Shown here in pieces: positions 8,631-17,420 of a stretch of DNA of 64,000 nt (the first letter of the stretch is position 1; each line of letters begins with the position of its first letter). Under the pieces are notes generated by a model. That model saw nothing but the letters and a program-made list of their open reading frames with translations. It searched no databases and was not told where the DNA came from. The DNA lies in NCBI GenBank assembly GCA_910578085.1, contig CAJTPM010000002.1:1-64000 (forward strand), written 5' to 3'. The translations under genes and the position numbers were made by a program. Origin of the DNA: an uncultured Lachnospiraceae bacterium (GTDB lineage Bacteria; Bacillota; Clostridia; Lachnospirales; Lachnospiraceae).

Positions 8631-9595
8631 TAGGGAAAAAAAGTAAAGTACTGATATTCTTATATTTGATATTCCTGGTGGTGCTGTTTTTGATGTGCTC
8701 TACGGATCTGATCATCAGAGAGCCGGAGAAAGAGGTTTACAGGGTGGCGGTGATCATCGAGGATGTGCGGGATGACAACTACGGCAATTTCCGAAAGGGG
8801 ATGGATCAGGCAGCCATAGAATTTAATGCGGATGTCCAGTTTATTACGCTGTACGAAAGGCTGAATGCGAAGGGCCAGATGGAGCTGATGGAGCGGGAAC
8901 AGCAGGACGGCGTCGACGCGCTGATCGTGGTTCCCGTGGAAGAACAGAGGGTAACGGATGCGCTGCGGGAAAATCAGGTAACGGTTCCTGCAGTGATTCT
9001 CGGAACAGGATCAGCGAAAGAGGAGACGACCGGGATGATCACCATCGATTATCGGGCGATGGGTGCGAATCTGGCGGAGAAAATAAAAAGAAATACAGCA
9101 AAGGACTGTCCGGTAGTGCTTGTGGAGGATACCGGCGGAAAAAGCGAAGCCGGCGGCAGTTTTCTGGCGGGAGCGGCAGAGGTGTTTGAACAGAGCGGGT
9201 ACAGCTGTAAGCTTGAGGAGCCGAAGGGAGAGGAAGCGTACCGGGAGATGCTTAAGGGGCTGTCCGAACAGGGAACCGTAATTGTTGCGGGAAGCCCGGA
9301 AGCGCTGGCGGAGACTGCCGCGGCACTGGAGGAGGACAGTTCGCTTTCAAGCAGGATTTCCGGACTGTATGGCAGAGGGAATACGCTGGCCATATTGGAT
9401 GATCTGGACAGCGGGCTGATCACAGGGCTGTGTGTGACGGATGAATTCAGCAGAGGATATTTCAGTGTGTGCATGGCAGTCGGAGAGCTGGAAAAGGCGA
9501 GTACCGGAAAAACGATGAAGATGGATTCTTACTATATAGAGAAGAAAGACCTGAGGGAGCCGAAATATGAAAAAATGTTGTTTCCTGTGGAATAG
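8627..9595 (+). CDS. Membrane-anchored sugar-binding (PBP1-fold) protein, likely sensor accessory
   Basis: Protein of 322 residues starting with one hydrophobic segment (LIFLYLIFLVVLFLM) followed by a periplasmic-binding-protein type I domain (VYRVAVIIEDVRDDNYGNF, DALIVVPVEEQRVTDAL, GLITGLCVTDEF). There is a Cys after the hydrophobic stretch, but the preceding LFLM is a poor lipobox, so a transmembrane anchor is as likely as a lipid anchor. The start at 8627 overlaps the kinase stop (ATGA). Translational coupling to a kinase suggests it presents a sugar to the sensor instead of feeding a permease; this is inference from context. Confidence 0.8.
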   Translation: MIGKKSKVLIFLYLIFLVVLFLMCSTDLIIREPEKEVYRVAVIIEDVRDDNYGNFRKGMDQAAIEFNADVQFITLYERLNAKGQMELMEREQQDGVDALIVVPVEEQRVTDALRENQVTVPAVILGTGSAKEETTGMITIDYRAMGANLAEKIKRNTAKDCPVVLVEDTGGKSEAGGSFLAGAAEVFEQSGYSCKLEEPKGEEAYREMLKGLSEQGTVIVAGSPEALAETAAALEEDSSLSSRISGLYGRGNTLAILDDLDSGLITGLCVTDEFSRGYFSVCMAVGELEKASTGKTMKMDSYYIEKKDLREPKYEKMLFPVE

Positions 9596-10667
9596 AGTGC
9601 GTTATGTGCAGAGAAAGTGCGCAAAAAAGAGGGGCAGGAGAGGAAAAAAGGACGAAAAACAGGTGGCGGGGCTGCTTTGTCTGATAGCGGTGTGCCTGAC
9701 TCTGACGGCCTGCAGCGGTCCTCGGGAGGAGGAGGAGAAGACGTCCATCCGCATCGGCGTCAGCCTGTACCGCGGGGATGATACGTTTATCAACAATATC
9801 CGCAATGAACTGGAGGCGAAGGCGAAAGAATATGAACAGGAAAAAGGCATTAAGGTGACGCTGGACATCCAGGATGCCAGAGGCAGTCAGAGTACGCAGA
9901 ATAATCAGGTGGAGCGCTTTATCTCTCTGGGGTGCGATGTGTTGTGTATCAATCCTGTGGACCGCATGGATGCGTCGGTGATCATCGATAAAGCCATGAC
10001 CGCGGAAGTGCCTGTCGTATTTTTTAACAGGCAGCCGGTGGAGGAGGATATGAACCGCTGGGATAAGCTATATTATATCGGTGTAGATGCGAAGGAGACG
10101 GCGATGCTGCAGGGACAGATGGTGGTGGATCTCTACAGGGAACAGCCGTCGGTCATCGATTTAAACGGCGACGGTGTGGTCAGCTACGTGTTGCTGGAGG
10201 GGGAGAGCAGCCATCAGGATTCCCTGATCCGCACGGAATGGTCGATTCAAACTTTGAAGGACGGCGGCGTCCCTATTGAAAAGATCACGGGCGGTATCGC
10301 AAACTGGGAGCGCAGTCAGGCTTCCGCTCTGATGGAACAGTGGCTGAACGAATATCCGGATACGATCGAACTGGTGGTCAGCAATAACGACGATATGGCG
10401 TTGGGGGCTATTGATGCGTTGGACAGAGCGGGTACAGGCGGTGTGAATGTGGTGGGAACCGACGGTACGGTTCCCGGGCTTGAGGCGTTGGAGAGTGGAA
10501 AACTGCTGGGCACAGTCTCCGCCAATAAGGAGATCTACGGCAGCGCCATAATAGAGATTGCCGCCAGCTGCGCTCTGGGGGAGAGACTGCCGGAAGAATA
10601 TCCTCTGACGGACGGAACCTATTACTGGCCGCCTCAGGAGATACTGATGCGGGGAGAAAATGACTGA
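9567..10667 (+). CDS. Galactose/glucose-binding-like lipoprotein (first MglB-like copy)
   Basis: Protein of 366 residues with a basic N terminus, a hydrophobic segment and the lipobox LTACS (Cys near residue 50), then a PBP1 domain. The segment DLNGDGVVSYVLLEGE matches the EF-hand-like calcium loop typical of MglB. It overlaps the preceding gene by 29 bases, with GAGGGAG before the ATG at 9567. The N-terminal extension before the signal sequence is unusually long and basic. It may be a second receptor of the sensing module or an alternative receptor for the importer; no terminator is obvious after it, but a strong promoter follows. Confidence 0.82.
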   Translation: MKKCCFLWNRVRYVQRKCAKKRGRRGKKDEKQVAGLLCLIAVCLTLTACSGPREEEEKTSIRIGVSLYRGDDTFINNIRNELEAKAKEYEQEKGIKVTLDIQDARGSQSTQNNQVERFISLGCDVLCINPVDRMDASVIIDKAMTAEVPVVFFNRQPVEEDMNRWDKLYYIGVDAKETAMLQGQMVVDLYREQPSVIDLNGDGVVSYVLLEGESSHQDSLIRTEWSIQTLKDGGVPIEKITGGIANWERSQASALMEQWLNEYPDTIELVVSNNDDMALGAIDALDRAGTGGVNVVGTDGTVPGLEALESGKLLGTVSANKEIYGSAIIEIAASCALGERLPEEYPLTDGTYYWPPQEILMRGEND

Positions 10668-10714
10668 TTATTGAAAAAATCGAAAAAAATTATAGACTAT
10701 CGAAGAAAATCTTA

Positions 10715-10743
10715 TTGAAAATTATTAGAAATTCCACTATAAT
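10715..10743 (+). promoter_or_regulatory. Strong promoter of the Mgl-type importer
   Basis: TTGAAA (10715-10720), 17 bases, perfect TATAAT (10738-10743). The leader of ~100 bases before the start codon at 10853 is A-rich. Confidence 0.8.
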
Positions 10744-10852
10744 GGGCTCATGAGTGGTCATAATATACAAAAAGAAGTATCAACTTTTGTATTATTATAC
10801 AGCTCAAATAAAAAAATGCTCAAAAAAGAGCAAAGAAATGGGAGGAATTAAC

Positions 10853-12016
10853 ATGAAGAAAAAAATTGCGTTATTATTAGTTGCCGCAATGACAGTTGCC
10901 AGCTTGGTAGCATGCGGTAACAGCGCAGAGGATGCTCCGGCGGCAGCTCCTGCAGAGGAAGCTACAGAAGCTCCTGCAGAAGAGACAGAGGCTCCGGCGG
11001 AAGAAACGACAGAAGCAGAGGCTCCTGCAGAAGCTGGATCCGTAGCAGTATTCTACTATACATACGGTGATACCTATATCTCCAGCGTTCGTTCCGCACT
11101 TGACGCAGCACTCGATGCAGCAGGCGTTGCTTATCAGGACTACGACAGCAACAACAGCCAGACAACTCAGACAGAGCAGATCGACACAGCGATTACTCAG
11201 GGCGCGAAGGTTCTGGTGGTAAATCAGGTAGATACAGGATCTGACGACACAACAAAGAACATTATCGAAAAAGCGCAGGCGAAAGACATTCCGGTTATCT
11301 TCTTCAACCGTTCTGTAAGCGAAGAAGTAGTCACCGCATATGACAAAGCCGTATTCGTAGGTACAGATTATGAAATGGCCGGCCACATGCAGGGTGAGAT
11401 GATCGGTAATTATCTGGTTGAAAATTATGATACAGTTGACTTGAACGGCGACGGCGTGATCTCTTATGTTATGTTCAAAGGTCAGGAAGGCAATGCGGAA
11501 GCTGACGCTCGTACACAGTACGGCGTGGAAGATGCAAACGCAGTTCTGACAGCAGCAGGCAAGGAAGAGCTTTCTTTCTATGACAGCAGCAACAGCAACA
11601 AGTACCTTGTAGACCAGGCAGGCGCATGGAGCGCAGCGGCAGCGACAGAGTATATGCAGACAGCTATGTCTCAGTACAGTGAAGCAAACAACAATATGAT
11701 CGAGCTGGTTATCGCAAACAACGATGAGATGGCAATCGGTTCTGTTACAGCTCTGCAGAATGCAGGCTACAACAAAGAAGGCGCTACAGTGATTCCGGTA
11801 TTCGGCGTAGATGCTACAGACGCTGCAAAAGATGCAATCGCTGCGGGCAGCATGATCGGTACGATCAAGCAGGATGCGGAAGGTATGGCTAATACCATCG
11901 CTCAGATCGCTCAGAACTTCCAGGGCGGCGCAGACAAATTTGCAGATGTTGACGCTGCAAACGTTGTGGGAACATGGCGTGTAAATATTCCTTATGCTAC
12001 ATACACGGGTGAATAA
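10853..12016 (+). CDS. mglB: Galactose/methylgalactoside ABC transporter substrate-binding lipoprotein
   Basis: Lipoprotein of 387 residues. Signal peptide MKKKIALLLVAAMTVASLVA with lipobox SLVAC (Cys near residue 21), an acidic Ala/Pro/Glu linker with PAEE repeats to about residue 60, then a PBP1 sugar-binding domain containing the calcium loop DLNGDGVISY. The ATG at 10853 has GGGAGGAA eight bases upstream; the longer in-frame start at 10754 has neither site nor signal-like sequence. It delivers the sugar to the ATPase and permease encoded next. A terminator between it and mglA is consistent with receptor expression in excess over the membrane parts. Close relatives bind galactose or glucose; arabinose is also possible given araA nearby. 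Confidence 0.9.
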   Translation: MKKKIALLLVAAMTVASLVACGNSAEDAPAAAPAEEATEAPAEETEAPAEETTEAEAPAEAGSVAVFYYTYGDTYISSVRSALDAALDAAGVAYQDYDSNNSQTTQTEQIDTAITQGAKVLVVNQVDTGSDDTTKNIIEKAQAKDIPVIFFNRSVSEEVVTAYDKAVFVGTDYEMAGHMQGEMIGNYLVENYDTVDLNGDGVISYVMFKGQEGNAEADARTQYGVEDANAVLTAAGKEELSFYDSSNSNKYLVDQAGAWSAAAATEYMQTAMSQYSEANNNMIELVIANNDEMAIGSVTALQNAGYNKEGATVIPVFGVDATDAAKDAIAAGSMIGTIKQDAEGMANTIAQIAQNFQGGADKFADVDAANVVGTWRVNIPYATYTGE

Positions 12017-12084
12017 GGAACAGAATCTTCCGACCAAAAGTCAGAAATTTTGTGGCCGTACATTGTGTGTGCGGCCATAGAAAG

Positions 12085-12110
12085 AGAGTCCGGCTTGCCC
12101 GGACTCTTTT
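12085..12110 (+). terminator. Intra-operon terminator between mglB and mglA
   Basis: AGAGTCCGG pairs perfectly with CCGGACTCT around a five-base loop, with a short T-run following. Its place between receptor and ATPase suggests partial read-through, setting a high receptor-to-transporter ratio. Confidence 0.75.
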
Positions 12111-12175
12111 ACAAATGAACAGGGAAAGTGCCTCTGTTCATAAATAAACAGCTTTTAAAACGGAGGTGAGATGAT

Positions 12176-13702
12176 TTGGAAAAACAGACAGCATCGTCTG
12201 ACAACAAAAATGTACTCCTGAAAATGGAGGGCATCTGCAAGGAGTTTCCCGGTGTAAAGGCGCTCGATAATGTAAATCTTACCGTAAAAGCCGGTACGGT
12301 GCATGCGTTGATGGGAGAGAACGGAGCCGGAAAATCCACGCTGATGAAGTGCCTGTTTGGCGTCTACAACAAGGACAGCGGCCATATTTATCTGGAGGGG
12401 AACGAAATCAATTTTAAAACGTCCAAGGAGGCTCTGGAAAACGGTGTTGCCATGGTGCATCAGGAGCTGAATCAGGCGTTAAAGCGCAACGTGATGGACA
12501 ATATGTGGCTGGGGAGGTTCCCGAAGATCTCAAAGTGGTGTCCTCTGACCAGTGAGAAGAAAATGTATGACGCCACAGCGAAAGTTTTTGAGGAACTGGA
12601 TGTTCAAGTAGATCCCAGGACGATCATGAGCCGGATGCCTGTATCACAGCGCCAGATGGTAGAGATCGCAAAGGCGGTGTCTTTCAATTCCAAGGTGATT
12701 GTTTTTGATGAACCCACATCCTCCCTGACCGAGGAAGAGGTAGAGCATCTGTTCCGGATCATCAATATGCTCAGAGACCGTGGGTGCGGCATTATCTATA
12801 TCTCCCATAAGATGGAGGAAATTTTGCGGATATCCGATGAAGTAACGATCATGCGTGACGGACAGTGGGTGGCTACCCGTCCCGCAAAAGAACTGACGAT
12901 GAATGAGATTATTCGTCTGATGGTGGGACGTGAACTGACAAATCGGTATCCGCAAAAGGATAATAAGATAGGTGAATCGATCTTGCAGGTGAAGAATCTG
13001 ACGGCGCAGTATTCGCTGTTAAAAGATGTCTCTTTTGAGGCAAAAGCGGGCGAGGTACTGGGGGTGGCAGGCCTTGATGGTTCCGGGCGTACGGAACTTC
13101 TGGAAAATATTTTTGGTATTGCCACAAGGAAAGAAGGCGAGATCTATCTGCATGGTAAACGGGTTATGAACCGGAATGCCAGAGAGTCTCTGGCAAATAA
13201 ATTTGCCATGCTGACCGAGGAGCGGCGTGCTACAGGTATTTTCGGAATTCGGGATATTCAGGCGAACACGACGATATCCAGTCTGCGTAAGTATAAAAAG
13301 GGACCGTTCCTCAGCGATAAACTGATGAGTGAGTCCACGGAGTGGGGAATTAATGCCATGAGGACGAAGACCCCCAGCCAGAAGACGCAAATCAGATCTT
13401 TGTCAGGCGGTAACCAGCAGAAAGTTATTTTGGCAAGGTGGTTGCTGACGGATCCGGAGGTACTTCTTTTAGACGAGCCTACAAGGGGTATCGATGTAGG
13501 CGCTAAATACGAAATCTATCAGCTGATTCTGGATCTGGCAAAACAGGGGAAGACGATCATCATGGTTTCTTCGGAGATGCCGGAATTGTTAGGGGTATGC
13601 GACAGAATTCTGGTAATGTCCGGCGGAAGGCTCTCAGGAGAAGTGGGGGCAAATGAAACAACGCAGGAAGAAATCATGACACTGGCCGCAAAATACGCGT
13701 AA
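12176..13702 (+). CDS. mglA: Sugar ABC transporter, duplicated ATP-binding subunit
   Basis: Protein of 508 residues with two ABC domains in one chain, as in MglA/RbsA. The first domain has Walker A GENGAGKST; the second has the degenerate GLDGSGRTEL in place of Walker A but a good signature SGGNQQKV, with Walker B LLLDEPTRGID. It energises uptake through the MglC-type permease. The frame requires a TTG start at 12176, supported by GGAGGTGAG just upstream; a nearby ATG at 12171 is in another frame. Confidence 0.93.
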   Translation: MEKQTASSDNKNVLLKMEGICKEFPGVKALDNVNLTVKAGTVHALMGENGAGKSTLMKCLFGVYNKDSGHIYLEGNEINFKTSKEALENGVAMVHQELNQALKRNVMDNMWLGRFPKISKWCPLTSEKKMYDATAKVFEELDVQVDPRTIMSRMPVSQRQMVEIAKAVSFNSKVIVFDEPTSSLTEEEVEHLFRIINMLRDRGCGIIYISHKMEEILRISDEVTIMRDGQWVATRPAKELTMNEIIRLMVGRELTNRYPQKDNKIGESILQVKNLTAQYSLLKDVSFEAKAGEVLGVAGLDGSGRTELLENIFGIATRKEGEIYLHGKRVMNRNARESLANKFAMLTEERRATGIFGIRDIQANTTISSLRKYKKGPFLSDKLMSESTEWGINAMRTKTPSQKTQIRSLSGGNQQKVILARWLLTDPEVLLLDEPTRGIDVGAKYEIYQLILDLAKQGKTIIMVSSEMPELLGVCDRILVMSGGRLSGEVGANETTQEEIMTLAAKYA

Positions 13703-13715
13703 GGAGGGAGAGAAA

Positions 13716-14789
13716 GTGGCTGAAAACAAATTAAAAGCAAAAGAACAGGCTTTCAAGGAACTTTCCTCGAAAGATAAAACAAAAAAGATAACGGATCTGC
13801 TGTTAAACAATGCAATGTATATCATCATTGTACTGGCCGTTATCTACATATCGATTAAGGTGCCCGCATTTTTAAAGCTTCCTTCTATCGTGAATGTTAT
13901 TTCACTGACAGCGGCGAAATTACCGATAGCCCTTGGCATAGGCGGCTGTATCGTATTGACAGGTACGGATATTTCCGCCGGTCGTGTGGTTGGTCTGACG
14001 GCATGTATTTCGGCATCCCTGCTGACGACGACCTTTAAAGTATTTCCCGATATGACGAGTGCTCCGCCGATCATCGTGGTGCTTCTTTTAATCATTGTGG
14101 CGGGCGGTCTCGTAGGACTGGTAAACGGTTTCAGCGTGGCAAAATTTAAACTGCACCCGTTTATTGTAACATTGTCCACACAGCTTATCGTGTATGGTAT
14201 TATTCTGATGTACTTAATGAGAGGTACAAATAATGGCCAGACGCTGAGCGGCCTGACAGACGGTTACCGTAATCTGGTTACCGGTACGCTGTTCAGCATT
14301 CCTACGGCAACAGGCAGCGTGGCAGTGCCGAGATATGTGCTTTACAGCATTATTCTGGTAGTACTGATGTGGGTGATCTGGAACAAGACGACGTTCGGTA
14401 AAAACATGTTCGCGGTAGGTTCCAACGAGGAAGCGGCAAACGTATCCGGCGTTAACGTATCAAAGACGATTATCATGGTATTTGTTCTGGCGGGCATGAT
14501 GTATGCGATTACCGGTTTTCTGGACGGCGCGCGTATCGCTTCGGCAAATGCGAATACCGGTCTGAATTACGAGTGTGATGCGATCGCAGCCTGCGTTATC
14601 GGCGGCGTATCTTTTGTAGGCGGTATCGGACGTATCAGCGGAATTGTGGTAGGCGTATTGCTTCTGCAGATCATCTTCACGGGGCTGAACTTCCTGGCAG
14701 TCGACGCCAACATGCTTTATATTATCAAAGGTCTGATCATCCTGATTGCCTGCGCGATCGATATGCGGAAATATCTTGTGAAGAAATAA
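13716..14789 (+). CDS. mglC: Sugar ABC transporter permease
   Basis: Membrane protein of 357 residues with about eight to ten hydrophobic segments and the BPD_transp_2 pattern of the MglC/RbsC family (GLVNGFSVAKFKLHPFIVTL; GGVSFVGGIGRISGIVVGVL). It forms the translocation channel with the MglA-like ATPase and receives sugar from the lipoprotein. GTG start at 13716 with GGAGGGAG upstream, 13 bases after mglA ends. Confidence 0.93.
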   Translation: MAENKLKAKEQAFKELSSKDKTKKITDLLLNNAMYIIIVLAVIYISIKVPAFLKLPSIVNVISLTAAKLPIALGIGGCIVLTGTDISAGRVVGLTACISASLLTTTFKVFPDMTSAPPIIVVLLLIIVAGGLVGLVNGFSVAKFKLHPFIVTLSTQLIVYGIILMYLMRGTNNGQTLSGLTDGYRNLVTGTLFSIPTATGSVAVPRYVLYSIILVVLMWVIWNKTTFGKNMFAVGSNEEAANVSGVNVSKTIIMVFVLAGMMYAITGFLDGARIASANANTGLNYECDAIAACVIGGVSFVGGIGRISGIVVGVLLLQIIFTGLNFLAVDANMLYIIKGLIILIACAIDMRKYLVKK

Positions 14790-14791
14790 TA

Positions 14792-14865
14792 AACCTTTAA
14801 TTTAAGTGCTTTACTACTTTGAAAGTGAACCTTTAATTTTTAAGTACTTCGCAGCTTTGAAAGCG
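14792..14865. repeat. Imperfect tandem repeat after mglC
   Basis: Two adjacent copies of a ~36-39 base unit (14792-14827 and 14828-14865), each AACCTTTAATTT...CTTTGAAAG. A 60-codon frame covers it but has no ribosome site and no recognisable similarity, so I treat the stretch as non-coding. Confidence 0.55.
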
Positions 14866-14879
14866 AAATTTATTTTTCG

Positions 14880-14909
14880 GGGAGATAAGTGTTTTATCTC
14901 CCTGTTTTG
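14880..14909 (+). terminator. Terminator of the mgl operon
   Basis: GGGAGATAA pairs with TTATCTCCC around a five-base loop and is followed by TGTTTTGTT. Confidence 0.7.
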
Positions 14910-14990
14910 TTCATTCTTCGATTTTGATGTATTGGAGGATGGATATAAAAAATACATAGAACAAAGTCAGGCAGATAAAAGGAGTTAGAA

Positions 14991-15365
14991 ATGCAAGAAT
15001 CAAAACAGCAGCCGGAACAGAGGGAGACGCCTCAGCTGCGCGGCCTTTACAGCAAGGTGAAGATTTCCGTCAGGACGTTAAATATCATCATTGTGGTGCT
15101 TGTTGTTCTGCTGATCGCCTGCATGGCTTACGGCATATCGAAAGGCGGTTTTCGCGTTTCCTTTGACACGCAGGGCGGGACGCCGGTGGAGATGCAGAGC
15201 GGGATCATGTACGGGGAGAAGATAGAGCCGCCGGAAGAGCCAACAAGAGAAGGGTTTGCGTTTGACGGCTGGTATCTGGATCCGGACGGCACAGTGGCCT
15301 TTGATGCTGCGTCTGATCCAGTGACGGAGTCCATGACGTTGTACGCAGGGTGGAGAGAAAAATAA
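14991..15365 (+). CDS. Small membrane-anchored protein with one InlB B-repeat
   Basis: Protein of 124 residues. A polar N terminus, one hydrophobic helix (residues ~26-46, LNIIIVVLVVLLIACMAYGI), then a single Listeria-Bacteroides (InlB B, beta-grasp) repeat: FDTQGGTPV..., PPEEPTREGFAFDGWYLDPD, and the terminal LYAGW. Such repeats usually occur in tandem on large surface adhesins; here only one is present on a very short protein. ATG at 14991 follows AAAAGGAGT. It sits between the importer and araA, but a link to sugar use is not evident. Confidence 0.8.
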   Translation: MQESKQQPEQRETPQLRGLYSKVKISVRTLNIIIVVLVVLLIACMAYGISKGGFRVSFDTQGGTPVEMQSGIMYGEKIEPPEEPTREGFAFDGWYLDPDGTVAFDAASDPVTESMTLYAGWREK

Positions 15366-15392
15366 AAGAGTAGAATTTCGTTATGGTAATGA

Positions 15393-15421
15393 TTGAATAA
15401 TGCGGTGCGGTTGTTTATAAT
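15393..15421 (+). promoter_or_regulatory. Promoter of araA
   Basis: TTGAAT (15393-15398), 17 bases, perfect TATAAT (15416-15421). The leader to the start codon is about 115 bases. Confidence 0.75.
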
Positions 15422-15447
15422 AGGAAGTGCAGAAGAAAAAGGAAACA

Positions 15448-15503
15448 GGCAAAGCAGAAGGATAGCAAAACCAGATATGACGCATCTCTCCCGCTGCTTT
15501 GCC
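15448..15503 (+). promoter_or_regulatory. Leader inverted repeat upstream of araA
   Basis: GGCAAAGCAG (15448-15457) is matched by CTGCTTTGCC (15494-15503), a perfect ten-base inverted repeat with a 36-base spacer in the transcribed leader. It could be a looped operator or an mRNA hairpin; neither can be decided by eye. Confidence 0.45.
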
Positions 15504-15543
15504 GATCGGGAGGAATGCGGTAAAGGATTATGGAGGGTAATCG

Positions 15544-17037
15544 ATGAAAGCAGTAAAGAACTACAAATTTTGGTTTTGCACAGGTTCTCAGGATCTTTAC
15601 GGTGATGAGTGTCTGAAAAATGTGGCCAGGCATTCCCGGATCATTGTGGAAGAACTGAACAAGTCGGGCGTTCTGCCTTTTGAGGTGGTCTGGAAACCGA
15701 CATTGATCACAAATGAACTGATCAGAAGAACGTTTAATGAGGCGAATACGGATGAGGAATGTGCGGGCGTGATCACCTGGATGCACACGTTCTCCCCGGC
15801 AAAGTCCTGGATCCTGGGGCTGCAGGAGTACAGGAAACCTCTGCTGCATCTGCACACCCAGTTTAACGAGGAGATTCCCTATGACACCATTGATATGGAT
15901 TTTATGAACGAGAATCAGGCAGCCCATGGCGACAGAGAGTACGGCCATATCGTGAGCCGTATGGGAATCGAGAGAAAAGTTGTGATGGGACACTGGTCCG
16001 ACAGGAAGGTGCAGGAGCGGATCGCGTCCTGGATGCGGACAGCCATCGGCGTGATCGAAAGCAGCCATGTCAGAGTGATGCGTGTCGCTGACAATATGCG
16101 GAATGTGGCGGTCACAGAGGGCGATAAGGTGGAAGCGCAGTTAAAGTTCGGCTGGGAGGTGGATACTTATCCGGTGAACGAGATCGCGGAAGCGGTGGCG
16201 GCCGTATCGGAATCCGATACCAATGCGCTGGCAGATGAGTATTATGATAAATATGAAATCCTGCTGGAAGGCAGAGACCCCGTTGAGTTCAGGCGGCATG
16301 TAGCGGTGCAGGCACAGATCGAGATCGGCTTTGAGCGCTTTTTGGAAGAGAAAAATTATCAGGCGATCGTCACCCACTTCGGCGATCTGGGCGCTTTGAA
16401 GCAGCTGCCGGGACTGGCGATCCAGAGGCTGGAGGAAAAGGGCTACGGCTTCGGCGCCGAGGGCGACTGGAAAGTGGCGGCCATGGTGCGCATTATGAAG
16501 CTGATGACTGCCGGCATGAGGGATGCGAAGGGAACTTCCATGCTGGAGGATTATACTTATAATCTGGTGAAAGGGAAAGAAGGCATTTTGCAGGCGCATA
16601 TGCTGGAGATCTGCCCGTCTATCGCAGAGGGACCGATCAGCATCAAGTGCCAGCCGCTTTCCATGGGGGACAGAGAGGATCCCGCAAGGCTGGTATTTAC
16701 CGCCAAGGAGGGACCGGGCATCGCCACATCTTTGATCGATCTGGGCACAAGGTTCCGCCTGATCATCAATGAGGTGGATTGTAAGAAAGTGGAAAAACCG
16801 ATGCCAAAGCTGCCGGTGGCAACCAACTTCTGGGAGCCGAGACCGAACCTGTATACAGGCGCTGAGGCGTGGATCCTGGCAGGCGGCGCACATCATACGG
16901 CATTCTCCTACGATCTGACTTCCGAACAGATGGTGGACTGGGCGGATGCAATGGGCATCGAGAGCGTTGTGATCGATGCGGACACCACGATCCGGAATTT
17001 CAAAAACGAACTGAAATGGAATGCGGCGGTGTACTGA
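15544..17037 (+). CDS. araA: L-arabinose isomerase
   Basis: Protein of 497 residues, the usual AraA length. It interconverts L-arabinose and L-ribulose in the cytoplasm with a divalent metal. N-terminal FWFCTGSQDLYGDE, MHTFSPAKSWI, the segment LHTQFNEEIP and the C-terminal AGGAHHTAFSYDL are family signatures; the conserved Glu and His metal ligands are in the EGDWK and GGAHHT regions. ATG at 15544 with GGAGGG upstream. No araB or araD is in the window. Together with the importer it suggests the locus handles arabinose as well as, or instead of, galactose. Confidence 0.95.
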   Translation: MKAVKNYKFWFCTGSQDLYGDECLKNVARHSRIIVEELNKSGVLPFEVVWKPTLITNELIRRTFNEANTDEECAGVITWMHTFSPAKSWILGLQEYRKPLLHLHTQFNEEIPYDTIDMDFMNENQAAHGDREYGHIVSRMGIERKVVMGHWSDRKVQERIASWMRTAIGVIESSHVRVMRVADNMRNVAVTEGDKVEAQLKFGWEVDTYPVNEIAEAVAAVSESDTNALADEYYDKYEILLEGRDPVEFRRHVAVQAQIEIGFERFLEEKNYQAIVTHFGDLGALKQLPGLAIQRLEEKGYGFGAEGDWKVAAMVRIMKLMTAGMRDAKGTSMLEDYTYNLVKGKEGILQAHMLEICPSIAEGPISIKCQPLSMGDREDPARLVFTAKEGPGIATSLIDLGTRFRLIINEVDCKKVEKPMPKLPVATNFWEPRPNLYTGAEAWILAGGAHHTAFSYDLTSEQMVDWADAMGIESVVIDADTTIRNFKNELKWNAAVY

Positions 17038-17040
17038 TAA

Positions 17041-17082
17041 AACAGGAAAAAAGGGTGGAGAAATCCACCCTTTTTCCTGTTA
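17041..17082. terminator. Terminator after araA
   Basis: AACAGGAAAAAAGGGTGGA pairs with TCCACCCTTTTTCCTGTT around a short loop. The A-tract and T-tract flanking the GC-rich stem would let it work in either direction. Confidence 0.8.
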
Positions 17083-17196
17083 TGGGTATTGTGTTAAAAG
17101 TAATCATGAGTATGACAGAGAAAAAGGTTTTTGCCGGGGATCTTTACTTGTCCGCCATCTTTTATATATATTTTAGAAATTATTTAGAAAAATCAA

Positions 17197-17225
17197 TTGA
17201 CATGAGGAAGGGTAAGTGATATTTT
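17197..17225 (+). promoter_or_regulatory. Heat-shock operon promoter
   Basis: Perfect TTGACA (17197-17202), 17 bases, TATTTT (17220-17225), placing the start of transcription just before the CIRCE element. The rest of 17085-17420 holds the CIRCE and an untranslated leader; no gene is supported there. Confidence 0.75.
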
Positions 17226-17239
17226 ATGGTAAGAAGATA

Positions 17240-17266
17240 TTAGCACTCTATTTGATTGAGTGCTAA
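17240..17266. promoter_or_regulatory. CIRCE operator
   Basis: Exact consensus TTAGCACTC-N9-GAGTGCTAA. HrcA binds it to repress the operon, with GroEL normally modulating HrcA activity. It sits immediately downstream of the -10 box and upstream of hrcA, so the operon is autoregulated. Confidence 0.98.
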
Positions 17267-17420
17267 CAAACTGAAAAAACTGCATATACTAAATTCAGTA
17301 TAACAGGCGGGAGTTCTGCAGAGGGTATGTTAAGACTTTTTCCTTATGCGATAGCTGGTTCCGGGAAAGATATTCCGTATTGTTTGAGAAAGTTGGGAAA
17401 AATAAGATAGGGGGATAAAC

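Noticed and set aside
8627..9595. Call as an ordinary ABC receptor lipoprotein
   Set aside because: The lipobox is poor, it is translationally coupled to the kinase and a complete importer receptor is present downstream; sensor accessory fits better.
10877..12037. Long reverse-strand open frame (386 codons), rich in Cys
   Set aside because: It lies wholly over the mglB receptor gene, has no ribosome site and its composition is a shadow of the Ala/Gln-rich sense codons.
14806..14988. Sixty-codon frame over the tandem repeat and mgl terminator
   Set aside because: No ribosome site, it reads through a terminator hairpin and shows no conserved pattern.
16869..17219. Frame of 116 codons at the end of araA
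   Set aside because: Out of frame with araA and runs through its terminator into the heat-shock promoter.
17085..17240. Possible small RNA or riboswitch before the heat-shock genes
   Set aside because: The stretch is AT-rich with no conserved fold that I can recognise; promoter and CIRCE explain its downstream end.
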